DNA of 64,000 nt from Pedobacter suwonensis. Lineage in GTDB: Bacteria > Bacteroidota > Bacteroidia > Sphingobacteriales > Sphingobacteriaceae. Below the pieces are notes generated by a model. That model was not told the origin of the DNA and did not search any database. It saw only the letters and a program-made list of their open reading frames with translations. The stretch covers positions 62,001 through 126,000 of the forward strand of contig NZ_FOJM01000002.1 in the NCBI RefSeq assembly GCF_900111825.1. The letters are read 5' to 3'. This document shows positions 54,197 through 62,502 of the stretch, piece after piece; the stretch's first letter is position 1; each line of letters begins with the position of its first letter. Position numbers and translations under genes: made by a program.

Positions 54197-55399
54197 TTAT
54201 TTTTTTGTTCTGGCCACAGCTACTTTATCGGCTGCTTTTTGAGGCTGGATTACCATACCTTCCTGTAATTTATCTACACCGCTCAACACAATCTGGTCGC
54301 CAACTTTTACGCCTTCTTTAACCAGGTAATTTTCACCGGCTTTACCCACAATGGTAATCGCCTGTTTCTTCACTTTGCTGCTATCGCCAACGGTAAATAC
54401 AAATACTTTATCCTGCATTTCTACCGTCGATGCCTGCGGCACTAAAATGGCATCATCATGCTGCAGACCTAGACGGATCTTGCCGGTGTTACCCGAACGA
54501 AGCGTTCCGCTGGCATTCGGAAAACTGGCCCTCAAGGTAATAGCGCCCGTGTTTTTATCGAACTGTCCGTCAATCATATCAATCTTACCTTTAATCGGGT
54601 AAGCGGAATTATCGGCCAATAAAAGTTCTACGGCCGGTAAATGTTTAATTCTGTCGGCAGGGGTTTTGCCAGGATAATTTGCGTTGAAATTGTTGAAGTC
54701 GTTTTCACCCAGTGAGAAGTAAACATGTACTTCGTGGATATCAGATAATTGTGTTAAAGCAACCTGATCAGTTGGCGAAACCAAACTTCCCTGTTTCTTC
54801 GGAATACGGCCGATGTAACCGCTTACCGTAGCTTTAACATTGGTGTAACCTAAGTTGATTTTTGCAGCTGCAACACTGGCTTTAGCCTGCTCAGCATTGG
54901 CCTGCGCAATTTTATAAGCTGTTTTAGCCGTTTTTAACTGGATATCTGACACAACCTTGTTTTGTACTAGGGGAGTTAGCTTATCCACTTCCAACTGTGC
55001 ATTTAACATGGCTGCCTCCGCTGCATGTAAACTGGCTTTAGCGTTGTTTAGTGCCTCGCGATAAGGGTTTTCGTTAATTTTAAATAGCGTTTGTCCCGCG
55101 GTTACATAAGCACCCTCATTAACCAGAACGCTTTGTAAATAACCGCTCACCTGTGGCCGCACATCAATATCAACCGCACCCTGGATAGATGCCGGGTATT
55201 CAATATAAGTAGTTTCAGTGCTGGCATTAATGGCGCTTACCGGCAAAGCTGGCGGAGGCGGTGCCGCTGCTGACTGATCCGGAGCTGATTTACAGCTGGA
55301 TAAAATTATTGAAAGCAGCGAAACGGTTAACAATGACTTAACACTAGTAAACTGTTTAACAGTGTTAAGTGTAAGGCGCAAGCGATGTAGAGATTTCAT
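54197..55399 (-). CDS. RND efflux periplasmic adaptor lipoprotein
   Basis: 400 residues. Signal peptide with lipobox LSSC (about residues 34-37), unusually long N-terminal leader (RLRLTLNTVKQFTSVK) before it. Lipoyl/hairpin domain: GYLQSVLVNEGAYVTAGQTLFKINENPYREAL, coiled coil about 110-190, then beta-barrel and membrane-proximal parts (RLGLQHDDAILVPQASTVEMQ). A second copy of the TetR-type operator lies within codons 11-15 of this frame. The true start could be further downstream, although no ATG follows before the lipobox. Confidence 0.92.
   Translation of the reverse strand: MKSLHRLRLTLNTVKQFTSVKSLLTVSLLSIILSSCKSAPDQSAAAPPPPALPVSAINASTETTYIEYPASIQGAVDIDVRPQVSGYLQSVLVNEGAYVTAGQTLFKINENPYREALNNAKASLHAAEAAMLNAQLEVDKLTPLVQNKVVSDIQLKTAKTAYKIAQANAEQAKASVAAAKINLGYTNVKATVSGYIGRIPKKQGSLVSPTDQVALTQLSDIHEVHVYFSLGENDFNNFNANYPGKTPADRIKHLPAVELLLADNSAYPIKGKIDMIDGQFDKNTGAITLRASFPNASGTLRSGNTGKIRLGLQHDDAILVPQASTVEMQDKVFVFTVGDSSKVKKQAITIVGKAGENYLVKEGVKVGDQIVLSGVDKLQEGMVIQPQKAADKVAVARTKK
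55356..55368. promoter_or_regulatory. palindromic operator copy inside the adaptor leader
   Basis: TTAACAGTGTTAA, a 13-bp palindrome, identical to the copy at 55439-55451. It lies within the N-terminal codons of the adaptor gene as annotated. Adjacent ACTTAACACTAGTAAACTG carries a further half site. Confidence 0.55.
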
Positions 55400-55438
55400 A
55401 TGGATTAAATTTAAATTGAATTATAGTGTATAAATAAT

Positions 55439-55451
55439 TTAACAGTGTTAA
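55439..55451. promoter_or_regulatory. palindromic operator before the adaptor gene
   Basis: TTAACAGTGTTAA, 40 bp upstream of the adaptor start, in the 73-bp gap between the TetR and adaptor genes. Perfect 6-bp inverted halves around one G, the size bound by TetR-type dimers. Same 13-mer again at 55356; variant at 56104. Confidence 0.6.
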
Positions 55452-55472
55452 GTTACTGTTTAAAAAAAAATG

Positions 55473-56078
55473 CTAACTGTTAATAGATAAGGTGATGCCT
55501 TTGATGGCATCTTTCAAAATTTGCTGGTTTAGTTCGTCGGTTGTTCTTCCATTCGGGCGCACCAGGTTAATGGAAATCAAACCATGAATGATTGACCAAT
55601 ACGTGTAATACTTCATGCAAATATCATCATCAGAAACTGATTTCTTCTTGAATAAAGATTCAATTACCTCACCTAACATACCACCTACATTTTCAGCTTC
55701 GGGCAATGAATTTTTAACGGTACAACAAACCATATCCACCCCGTACATCAGTTGGTAAAATTCTTTATGGGCAAAGGCGAAGTTCCAGTAGGCAATCCAC
55801 ATGGCTTCCATTTTTTCTTCCGGAGATTTGTGTTTATCCCTGGCTTCACGGATATCCTTAGCCAAAATCAAATACCCTCTTCTGGTGAGTTCCAGTAAGA
55901 TTCCATCTTTATTAGAAAAGTACTCGTAAATAATGGGTGCCGTATATTCAATCTGGTCGGCAATTTTACGCATACTCAATGCCTGCCAGCCCTCTGTTTG
56001 AACAATGTTCAAGGCAGCATCCAGAATTTTTGTTCTGGTTTCATCTTTTAAACGTAGAATTCTTTCTTTACTTCCCAT
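55473..56078 (-). CDS. TetR/AcrR family transcriptional regulator
   Basis: 201 residues from the ATG at GSKERILRL; the frame extends 54 bp upstream but lies across the operator-like site. HTH at about 13-57: RTKILDAALNIVQTEGWQALSMRKIADQIEYTAPIIYEYFSNKDGILLE. The C-terminal ligand-binding helices include CCT-type VDMVCCTVKN. It probably represses the adjacent RND operon and itself, relieved by pump substrates. 73 bp separates it from the adaptor gene. Confidence 0.93.
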   Translation of the reverse strand: MGSKERILRLKDETRTKILDAALNIVQTEGWQALSMRKIADQIEYTAPIIYEYFSNKDGILLELTRRGYLILAKDIREARDKHKSPEEKMEAMWIAYWNFAFAHKEFYQLMYGVDMVCCTVKNSLPEAENVGGMLGEVIESLFKKKSVSDDDICMKYYTYWSIIHGLISINLVRPNGRTTDELNQQILKDAIKGITLSINS

Positions 56079-56103
56079 GACTGGAATATTTGGTGTAAAT
56101 AAT

Positions 56104-56116
56104 CTAACACCGTTAA
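56104..56116. promoter_or_regulatory. operator-like palindrome upstream of the TetR gene
   Basis: CTAACACCGTTAA matches the inverse of the 13-mer operator (TTAACACTGTTAA) at 11 of 13 positions. It begins 26 bp before the regulator start codon, so it could mediate autorepression. Confidence 0.5.
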
Positions 56117-56258
56117 GCAAATGTAGAACCAATTCCAGAATTCACAATCATTCATTTGTCATAAACATTTTATTGATTAGCTTTACGATTAATAATCAAC
56201 TGTTAGCGCATTTAAAAGGCTTTTTCAAATCATTAACTTTCTCAATAACTGATCAAAA

Positions 56259-56714
56259 ATGATTTTTCGCGAGGCAAAAACTACTGACATATCTGCGATG
56301 CAAATTGTCAGGCATACCGTAAAAGAGAACATTTTGTCTGATCCTACTTTAGTTACTGACAAAGATTGCGAAGAGTTTATTACGCAACGTGGTAAAGGTT
56401 GGGTTTGCGAAGTGGATGGAGAAGTAGTGGGTTTCTCTATTGTAGATTTAAAAGAACATAATATCTGGGCCTTATTTCTGCGTCCGGAGTTCGAAGGCAG
56501 AGGAATTGGCAAAAGATTGCACCGCTTGATGATGAATTGGTATTTTAATCAAACACAAGAATTGGTATGGCTAGGTACAGCGCCCAATACCCGTGCAGAA
56601 GAATTTTACACCAGGCAGGGCTGGAAAAAAGTGGGGATGGTAAATAAAGGGGAAGTGAAATTTGAAATGAGTGGTGCGGATTGGAGAAAACATTGCCTAA
56701 ATATCGACCAATAA
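56259..56714 (+). CDS. GNAT family N-acetyltransferase
   Basis: 151 residues. IFREAKTTDISAMQIVRHTV start, then GWVCEVDGEVVGFSIVDLKEHNIWALFLRPEFEGRGIGKRLHRLMMNW containing the acetyl-CoA binding motif R-G-x-G-x-G/A (GRGIGKRL), and LVWLGTAPNTRAEEFYTRQGWKKVG for motif B. Transfers an acetyl group from acetyl-CoA to an unknown amine. Confidence 0.93.
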   Translation: MIFREAKTTDISAMQIVRHTVKENILSDPTLVTDKDCEEFITQRGKGWVCEVDGEVVGFSIVDLKEHNIWALFLRPEFEGRGIGKRLHRLMMNWYFNQTQELVWLGTAPNTRAEEFYTRQGWKKVGMVNKGEVKFEMSGADWRKHCLNIDQ

Positions 56715-56752
56715 GAAACTAAGGGTTCTCCTTGACAGACTTCAATGAAAAA

Positions 56753-56840
56753 GTCGTCTCGACTGAAGTGCAGTCCCGAACGTTCGGGAGAGAGATCTAT
56801 TACGTAAAAGACCCTGAAACAAGTATAGGGTGACGGACTG
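56753..56840. repeat. palindromic intergenic repeat with 16-bp hairpin
   Basis: GTCGTCTCGACTGAAGTGCA begins the unit; a perfect 16-base palindrome TCCCGAACGTTCGGGA lies at 56774-56789, and GAGATC follows. Right side CCTGAAACAAGTATAGGGTGACGG. Same plan as other repeats of this window. Confidence 0.6.
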
Positions 56841-56850
56841 CAAGCGTAAT

Positions 56851-56968
56851 CGTCTTTGCGAGAAGGCTTTTTCAGCCGACGAAGCAATCTCTCCAGCAGG
56901 ATCGCTACCATTAAAGATTGCTTTCCCGAGAAATCGGGACTGGCTGTCGTGCCTCCTCGCAGTGACGA
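56851..56968. repeat. palindromic intergenic repeat (CGTCTTTGCGAG type)
   Basis: Begins CGTCTTTGCGAG and ends CTCGCAGTGACG. Inner arms AAGCAATCT (56882-56890) and AGATTGCTT (56915-56923) are exact inverse complements; a small hairpin TCCCGA-GAAA-TCGGGA follows at 56924-56939 in the right half. Confidence 0.75.
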
Positions 56969-56982
56969 TAAAAGTTATAAAC

Positions 56983-57624
56983 CTAACTATTCCAAATAAA
57001 AGGGGCCTGATTTATAAATTTTACTTCTGCTAACTGATCAATAATAAATCCCGCCACATTAGCTGCATTAATCTGATCGCCAACGCAATTCACCAGGCTT
57101 GTTCCTATCGCTGTTTTTTCATCGGTTTGTATAATTAAGGGTAAACGGATTAGCGTCCAATCGAGATTGCTTGCGATTAACAATTCATACTCTTTTTGCC
57201 TGTCAGCCGTTGAAATTGGATAATTATCATACATCCATCGGGTAGCAAATTTGGTCTTTTCGTCTTTATCGTCAAAACGTGTATCTACATTAATGCCGGT
57301 AAGCACCAAATAACGATTTAGTTTAAGGGCTTTCATAGCTGTCAGGACGTTTCCTGTTGATTGCGTAAAGATTGTTTTTTCACTTGCTGGTTGCCCCAAC
57401 CCCAGCGCACTGATAACTACATCGCAACCTTGTATAAGTTTTTGCACAGTTTCTTGATCTTTAACGTCACCGGTTATCATTTCAAGCGAAGAATGATTGA
57501 TCTGAAGTCTTTCCGGATTTCTGACCAGCACTTTTACCCTGAACTGGTGCGCCAAAAGCGCTTTTAAAATATAGGTACCAGCTTTACCTGTAGCACCAAT
57601 TAAAGCAATTTTTAAATCTTGCAT
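56983..57624 (-). CDS. NAD(P)-binding protein, atypical SDR
   Basis: 213 residues. N-terminal Rossmann motif LIGATGKAGTYI, then KVLVRNPERL and DVVISALGLGQPA. There is no catalytic Tyr-Lys pair clearly placed, as in NmrA-like/biliverdin-reductase-B-like SDR_a5 proteins. May act as an NADPH sensor or reductase. Monocistronic beside repeats. Confidence 0.88.
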   Translation of the reverse strand: MQDLKIALIGATGKAGTYILKALLAHQFRVKVLVRNPERLQINHSSLEMITGDVKDQETVQKLIQGCDVVISALGLGQPASEKTIFTQSTGNVLTAMKALKLNRYLVLTGINVDTRFDDKDEKTKFATRWMYDNYPISTADRQKEYELLIASNLDWTLIRLPLIIQTDEKTAIGTSLVNCVGDQINAANVAGFIIDQLAEVKFINQAPFIWNS

Positions 57625-58015
57625 GATGTTCTCTTTATAGATTTTAGAAAATAATGTTTTGGTCCCTGTTATCGGATGGATAAGGGAATTCAGAACAGCG
57701 TTCCGTTTGGGGAATATTTATAAAGAGATTTTAATGATACTAAAATACAAAAATTCTTATCCGAATCTGGGGAATTTAATTTTAAATCAATTCCCTGAAA
57801 TAAGTTCCGGGTGACGAAGCACTAGAGCCGCCAAGCCGGAAACATATAAGGAATATAAGTTACATATAAGCTCCATATCTGACATGTCCTTATGTTTCTT
57901 ATATGGTAAAAAAGATAGCAAAAGTTTAACATCTAATTTCCTGAAACAAGGGTGACTCGCCCGACAGATACAGTGATTCTCAATGATAAAAGAAGAATCA
58001 TGCAGGTATTTAAGT
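57625..58015. other. intergenic region, 391 bp, repeat-rich
   Basis: Holds fragments of palindromic repeats: CCCTGAAATAAGTTCCGGGTGACG at 57789-57814 (16-20-bp piece), TTCCTGAAACAAGGGTGACTCG at 57940-57961, and between them a CATATAAG/CTTATATG-type inverted stretch (about 57841-57906). No gene was seen. Upstream part is the promoter region of the NAD-binding gene. Confidence 0.45.
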
Positions 58016-58486
58016 CTAATATTCCAACGGAACAATAGGCTCTTTCTTCGTGGTAGACATGATCATCATCGTTTGGAAGGTTTTCACTACAGAAATCTTA
58101 CTGATTTTATCCATAATTAAACGTTCGTAAGCTTTAATGTCTTTCACATAAACCTTTAACAAAAAGTCAGCCTGACCTGTAACATGGTGACATTCTGTGA
58201 TCTCTTTGATTTGATTCACCTCATCTAAAAAGATCTGGATGGTATTGTTTTTATGAAAATCGAGTTGAATCTGGATAAAGGTTTTAATGCCCAAACCCAG
58301 TTTTTCTTCATCTACCAATGCATGGTAACTTTTAATATATCCTGCCATTTCGAGCTTGCGGACACGCTCTAAGGTTGGTGCGGGTGATAAACCAATTTCC
58401 TGTGATAAAAGCAGATTGGTAATTCTTCCGTTCTCTTGAAGTATTCTTAAAATTTTAAAATCAATTTTATCTAATTCAGATGCCAT
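58016..58486 (-). CDS. Lrp/AsnC family transcriptional regulator
   Basis: 156 residues. HTH at 6-55: KIDFKILRILQENGRITNLLLSQEIGLSPAPTLERVRKLEMAGYIKSY; RAM effector domain after it: IKTFIQIQLDFH, IKEITECHHVTGQADFLLKVYVKDIKAYERLIMDKISKISVVKTFQTMMIM. Regulates amino-acid metabolism in the family; target unknown. Confidence 0.95.
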   Translation of the reverse strand: MASELDKIDFKILRILQENGRITNLLLSQEIGLSPAPTLERVRKLEMAGYIKSYHALVDEEKLGLGIKTFIQIQLDFHKNNTIQIFLDEVNQIKEITECHHVTGQADFLLKVYVKDIKAYERLIMDKISKISVVKTFQTMMIMSTTKKEPIVPLEY

Positions 58487-58573
58487 ATGGTGTTAAAGGT
58501 ATTGCGAATACAAATAACCAAATTAAATTCTAAATTTTAACATAATTTATCATATATATTTTAAGAAATAATT

Positions 58574-58589
58574 TTTAGATTTACCTAAA
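58574..58589. promoter_or_regulatory. candidate DtxR/MntR box
   Basis: TTTAGATTTACCTAAA has matching 5-bp ends (TTTAG/CTAAA) and lies 21 bp upstream of the regulator start. The flanking ATTAGGCAAAC resembles half of it. Such boxes are bound by Mn- or Fe-loaded DtxR proteins; the regulator-transporter gene pair downstream fits. Confidence 0.5.
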
Positions 58590-58610
58590 AATAAAATTAG
58601 GCAAACATAA

Positions 58611-59273
58611 ATGCAAAGCTATACCGAAGAGAACTACTTAAAGACCATTTATCATCTGGCAGAGAAAACCACAAATGTTCAAACCAATGCCATAGCAGAA
58701 CAAATGCAAACCAAACCTGCATCGGTTACAGACATGATCAAAAAACTGGCAGAGAAGGGCCTGATTGATTATGTTAAATACCAGGGCGTTACCTTAACCG
58801 AAACAGGAAAAAACACAGCGATAGATATTGTACGTAAACATAGATTATGGGAAGTTTTTTTGGTTGATAAACTAAATTTTAAATGGGATGAGGTGCATGA
58901 TGTGGCTGAAGAGTTGGAACATATCAAATCAGTTGAACTGATTGAAAGACTAGATGAGTTTTTAGGTTTTCCCAGAACAGACCCTCATGGCGATCCGATC
59001 CCCGATAAAAACAGACGATTTGCAAAAACCCAGTTTATCAAACTTATTGAATTAAAAACAGGCGAATCCGGCACCATTACCGGGGTGAGTCAGCACAGTT
59101 CTCCTTTTTTAAAACATTTGGAAAAATTAGGCCTTACCCTTGGCAAACAAATCCAGGTTAGCGATGTTACCGATTTCGACGGTTCGGTTGAGATCCGGAT
59201 ATCCGATAAACAAGTTAATATCAGTAGAGAAGTTGCAAAACATATTTTAATCAGCAGTAATGGCAAAAACTGA
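58611..59273 (+). CDS. DtxR/MntR family metal-dependent repressor
   Basis: 220 residues. N-terminal HTH: EENYLKTIYHLAEKTTNVQTNAIAEQMQTKPASVTDMIKKLAEKGLIDYVKYQGVTLTETG. Metal-binding/dimerisation segment: HRLWEVFLVDKLNFKWDEVHDVAEELEHIKS with the conserved Glu/His/Cys-free pattern of MntR-like proteins, RTDPHGDPIPDK in the SH3-linking loop and a C-terminal FeoA-like domain ESGTITGVSQHSSPFLKHLEKLGL. The stop overlaps the transporter start by 14 bp. Confidence 0.92.
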   Translation: MQSYTEENYLKTIYHLAEKTTNVQTNAIAEQMQTKPASVTDMIKKLAEKGLIDYVKYQGVTLTETGKNTAIDIVRKHRLWEVFLVDKLNFKWDEVHDVAEELEHIKSVELIERLDEFLGFPRTDPHGDPIPDKNRRFAKTQFIKLIELKTGESGTITGVSQHSSPFLKHLEKLGLTLGKQIQVSDVTDFDGSVEIRISDKQVNISREVAKHILISSNGKN

Positions 59274-61125
59274 ATCGCTAAGTGAAGTACATCAAAGCGT
59301 AAATACCGATAAAAGGAAAGGCTGGCGCAGAATTCTGGCCTTTATTGGTCCGGCTTATTTAATTAGTGTGGGTTACATGGATCCGGGGAACTGGGCGACA
59401 GATTTGGCAGGTGGAAGTAAATTCGGGTATCAGTTAATCTGGGTATTACTGATGTCAAACCTCATTGCGCTGCTTTTACAATCACTAAGTGCCCGTTTAG
59501 GTATAGTAAGGGGATTGGATTTGGCACAGGCTTCTAAACAAGCTTATCCGCGTTGGGCCAATATTCCATTGTTTGCTTTGGCGCAGACCGCAATTATTGC
59601 CTGCGATCTTGCCGAAATTATCGGCATGGCCATTGGTTTACAGCTACTTTTTGGCTTGCCGTTAATCTGGGGCATTAGCATTACGATTTTCGACACCATT
59701 TTATTGCTTTTTTTGCTCAACAAGGGCATGAGGGCTATGGAAGGATTTATTGTTTCGATGGTTTTTATCGTCGGCATTTCTTTTCTGGTTGAAATGTTTA
59801 TTGTTGAGCCGTCACTCAAAGAGGTAGCCAAAGGTTTTGAACCTTCTATTCTCAATGGCGATGCACTTTATATTGCCATCGGGATTATCGGCGCAACGGT
59901 AATGCCACATAACCTTTACCTTCACTCCTCTCTGGTACAAACCAGAAAAATTGAACGGAGCAACCAGGGAATTAAAGAAGCTTTAAAATTTAATCTTATT
60001 GATACCACCGTTGCATTAAATCTCGCTTTTTTTGTTAATGCGGCCATTTTGATCCTCGCCGCAGCTGCTTTTTACAAAAATGGCTTACATGAAGTGGCAG
60101 AAATTCAGGATGCGCATAAATTACTTTCAAATATTTTTGGGAGCGTAGCCCCCGCCCTGTTCGCTATTGCGCTTATCGCTGCCGGGCAGAGCTCTACAGT
60201 AACCGGAACTTTAGCCGGACAGATTATTATGGAGGGACACATCAACTTAAGGATCCAACCCTGGTTACGAAGGCTGATTACCCGATTACTGGCCATCATC
60301 CCTGCATTTTTTACCATATTACACTATGGCGACGATGCACTTGGCGGTTTGTTGGTGCTGAGCCAGGTGGTGTTAAGTTTGCAGCTGGGCTTTGCGATCA
60401 TCCCTTTGATCCATTTTACATCAGATAAAAAACTGATGAAAGATTTCGCCATTAAACCGTGGGTAAAGGTTTTAGCCTGGACAAGTGCCATCGTGATCAT
60501 CGCACTTAATGTGAAACTGGTTATTGAAGAGATAAGCGGTTGGACAAAAGAAGCCAATAACTGGTGGATTTACGCCATTGTAATACCTGCATTAATCCTC
60601 ATTGTGTTACTTTTGCTCTATGTCTTCTTCCATCCTTTATTGGAACAGAAAAAAAATGCATCCAGAAAAATCGTGCCTCATGGAGATGCGTTGGATATCG
60701 GCAAAATTGATAAGATCACGTATAAAAAAATTGGAATTGCCGTTGATTTCTCTAAAAACGACCGAAACACGATTAGGCATGCTTTAATTCAAGGCGGCAA
60801 AGATGCACACTATTACCTTATACACATCGTAGAAACAGCTGCCGCACGATATCTGGGTAAGGAAGTAATGGACCACGAAACGCAGAGTGATGCGGTTAAC
60901 CTTGAGCGATATAAAACTAACCTGGAAAACCTTGGCTATGATGCTACACCATTTATTGGTTTTGGAAACACAGGAAAAGCCATAGCCGATATCAGTAACC
61001 GAAACGGAATGGAACTCCTGGTGATGGGTGCACACGGACATAAAGGTTTAAAAGACCTTGTTTTTGGCACTACAGTAGATTCGGTGAGGCACAAAGTGAA
61101 TATCCCGGTGTTGATTATCAGGTAG
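59260..61125 (+). CDS. Nramp family Mn/Fe transporter fused to UspA domain
   Basis: 621 residues. N-terminal Nramp with about eleven membrane segments: TM1 YMDPGNWATD (the DPGN metal site) and TM6 ATVMPHNLYLHSSLV (MPH site). At about 486-621 a universal-stress-protein domain follows: KIGIAVDFSKNDRNTIRHAL and GMELLVMGAHGHKGLKDLVFGTTVDSV, the GxHGHxG...G(S/T) nucleotide-binding motif. The transporter brings in Mn2+ or Fe2+; the USP tail may gate it in response to ATP. Overlaps the MntR-type gene, so co-regulated. Confidence 0.93.
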   Translation: MAKTESLSEVHQSVNTDKRKGWRRILAFIGPAYLISVGYMDPGNWATDLAGGSKFGYQLIWVLLMSNLIALLLQSLSARLGIVRGLDLAQASKQAYPRWANIPLFALAQTAIIACDLAEIIGMAIGLQLLFGLPLIWGISITIFDTILLLFLLNKGMRAMEGFIVSMVFIVGISFLVEMFIVEPSLKEVAKGFEPSILNGDALYIAIGIIGATVMPHNLYLHSSLVQTRKIERSNQGIKEALKFNLIDTTVALNLAFFVNAAILILAAAAFYKNGLHEVAEIQDAHKLLSNIFGSVAPALFAIALIAAGQSSTVTGTLAGQIIMEGHINLRIQPWLRRLITRLLAIIPAFFTILHYGDDALGGLLVLSQVVLSLQLGFAIIPLIHFTSDKKLMKDFAIKPWVKVLAWTSAIVIIALNVKLVIEEISGWTKEANNWWIYAIVIPALILIVLLLLYVFFHPLLEQKKNASRKIVPHGDALDIGKIDKITYKKIGIAVDFSKNDRNTIRHALIQGGKDAHYYLIHIVETAAARYLGKEVMDHETQSDAVNLERYKTNLENLGYDATPFIGFGNTGKAIADISNRNGMELLVMGAHGHKGLKDLVFGTTVDSVRHKVNIPVLIIR

Positions 61126-61190
61126 ATTGTTCAGCGTTGAATTATAATCAAAGCACAGCTATGACTGGCGTGTTGCTGTAATTGAAATGA

Positions 61191-61670
61191 TTATTTACCC
61201 ACCACCGTCAACATTTTTTTGATACCACCATCGCCAGATTGGTACATAAGCAATTTGCCGGCAGGCGAGTATAAATACATTGCCGGGTATTGTTTAGGTA
61301 AAAATGTTGGAATAAATATCCTTTTTTTATCCTGCAACACCAACACATTTGGTTTTGTATTCAAGCCTTTGGCATATGAATTAAAAAACTGCGGAATGAT
61401 ATAAGCTTCATCCATTGTGATCATATAAATATTAACATCCTTGAACTTGGCATAATTCGCGTTCAGGTTTTTACTTTCCCGCTGACAGTGCTCGCAGGTA
61501 CAATCAAACAATATAAAGAGATTCTTTTTTCCTTGTTTAATATCGCTGTTTGAAAAAGGTTTCCCATCCAGTTTATAAAAGGTAAACTGCGGCAATAGTG
61601 CGGGTTGCTGTGCATTTACCTGAAAAGTTACGGCTAACAATAAGATTAAAAGTAAGTTCCTGAATTTCAT
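61191..61670 (-). CDS. secreted thioredoxin-like protein
   Basis: 159 residues. Signal peptide FRNLLLILLLAVTFQVNAQQ. Thioredoxin-fold: LFILFDCTCEHCQRESKNL with the CEHC active-site pair, NIYMITMDEAYIIPQFFNSYA, and FLPKQYPAMYLYSPAGKLL giving the cis-Pro region. TlpA/ResA-like redox proteins act in periplasmic disulfide handling or cytochrome assembly. Single gene. Confidence 0.88.
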   Translation of the reverse strand: MKFRNLLLILLLAVTFQVNAQQPALLPQFTFYKLDGKPFSNSDIKQGKKNLFILFDCTCEHCQRESKNLNANYAKFKDVNIYMITMDEAYIIPQFFNSYAKGLNTKPNVLVLQDKKRIFIPTFLPKQYPAMYLYSPAGKLLMYQSGDGGIKKMLTVVGK

Positions 61671-62502
61671 TTTAGATATTTTAAGTTCAAACTTAAACCA
61701 ATAAATACGAACATAATAATATATGCCCTAGCTTTTACAAAGAGATGAATATTTTTTCCAGGAGAAGTCAAGTTTAAATATGCACTAAGCGATCAAACCT
61801 GACTTCTCTTTAATGCAAGTATCATCATTAGAAAATGAATTTCAGTTTTTCATCGGTTCTGCAGCCCCGCCATCCGCTTTACTCCGTTGCACTGCGTGTT
61901 CGCTCCTGTCGGGTTTAAAGATAAGGGCTTGTAAACTGATGAAAAGCCTGTTCCCCTTGCAAAAGCCTATGTTAAATAAACATCATTGCCGCGAAAACCA
62001 AAAGCTTTTTCTGGTTTTGGTGCGATAAAAAGTATGACTGAAGCTGCCAAAAGCACTGTCCTTACACTCTCCTAACTAAAACCCACTAATACAGAGATTA
62101 AGGTTTAACATACTTGCCTAGAGTCGTCACCCTGAACCGAGCGTTAGCGAGCTCACTGAAGGTAATTTATTTCAGGGCCCATCTACATAAAACTGCTGCC
62201 CACAAAGTAGCTAAAAGACAATTGAAAATATCACCTCTATTTGTAAATTAATTCAGCCTAACGATCGCATTAAGCCCGAAATAAATTAAAACTAAATTAT
62301 CACACCAATTTTTAAGATATTTGCAGCTGTTAACCGCGAATTACATTAACGGCCTTCATTCCTGGACAGATCGTGATCAACTTTATTTAAGGAGCTCATA
62401 AAAGATACTGAAACAAATTGAGCATAGTGAGGCGCATTTGTAATTCAAACATTTTGTTTTACATACCGTTGTATATACTACAATGATACACTTATTAAAA
62501 TT
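61671..62502. other. gene-poor region of 832 bp before smpB
   Basis: No gene with credible coding pattern. Structures seen: a 13-bp inverted repeat AGAAGTCAAGTTT / AAACCTGACTTCT (61763-61807, one mismatch), a small AAAACCA/TGGTTTT stem near 61995-62020, and a palindromic repeat at 62124-62178. It is the longest non-coding stretch of the window and must include the smpB promoter. A small RNA cannot be excluded. Confidence 0.4.
62124..62178. repeat. palindromic intergenic repeat (CACCCTGAACC type)
   Basis: CGTCACCCTGAACCGAGCGT begins it; GAGCGTTAGCGAGCTC forms an inner hairpin, and the distal TTATTTCAGGG completes the CCCTGAA/TTCAGGG pair. Same repeat class as at 41213-41290. Confidence 0.6.
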
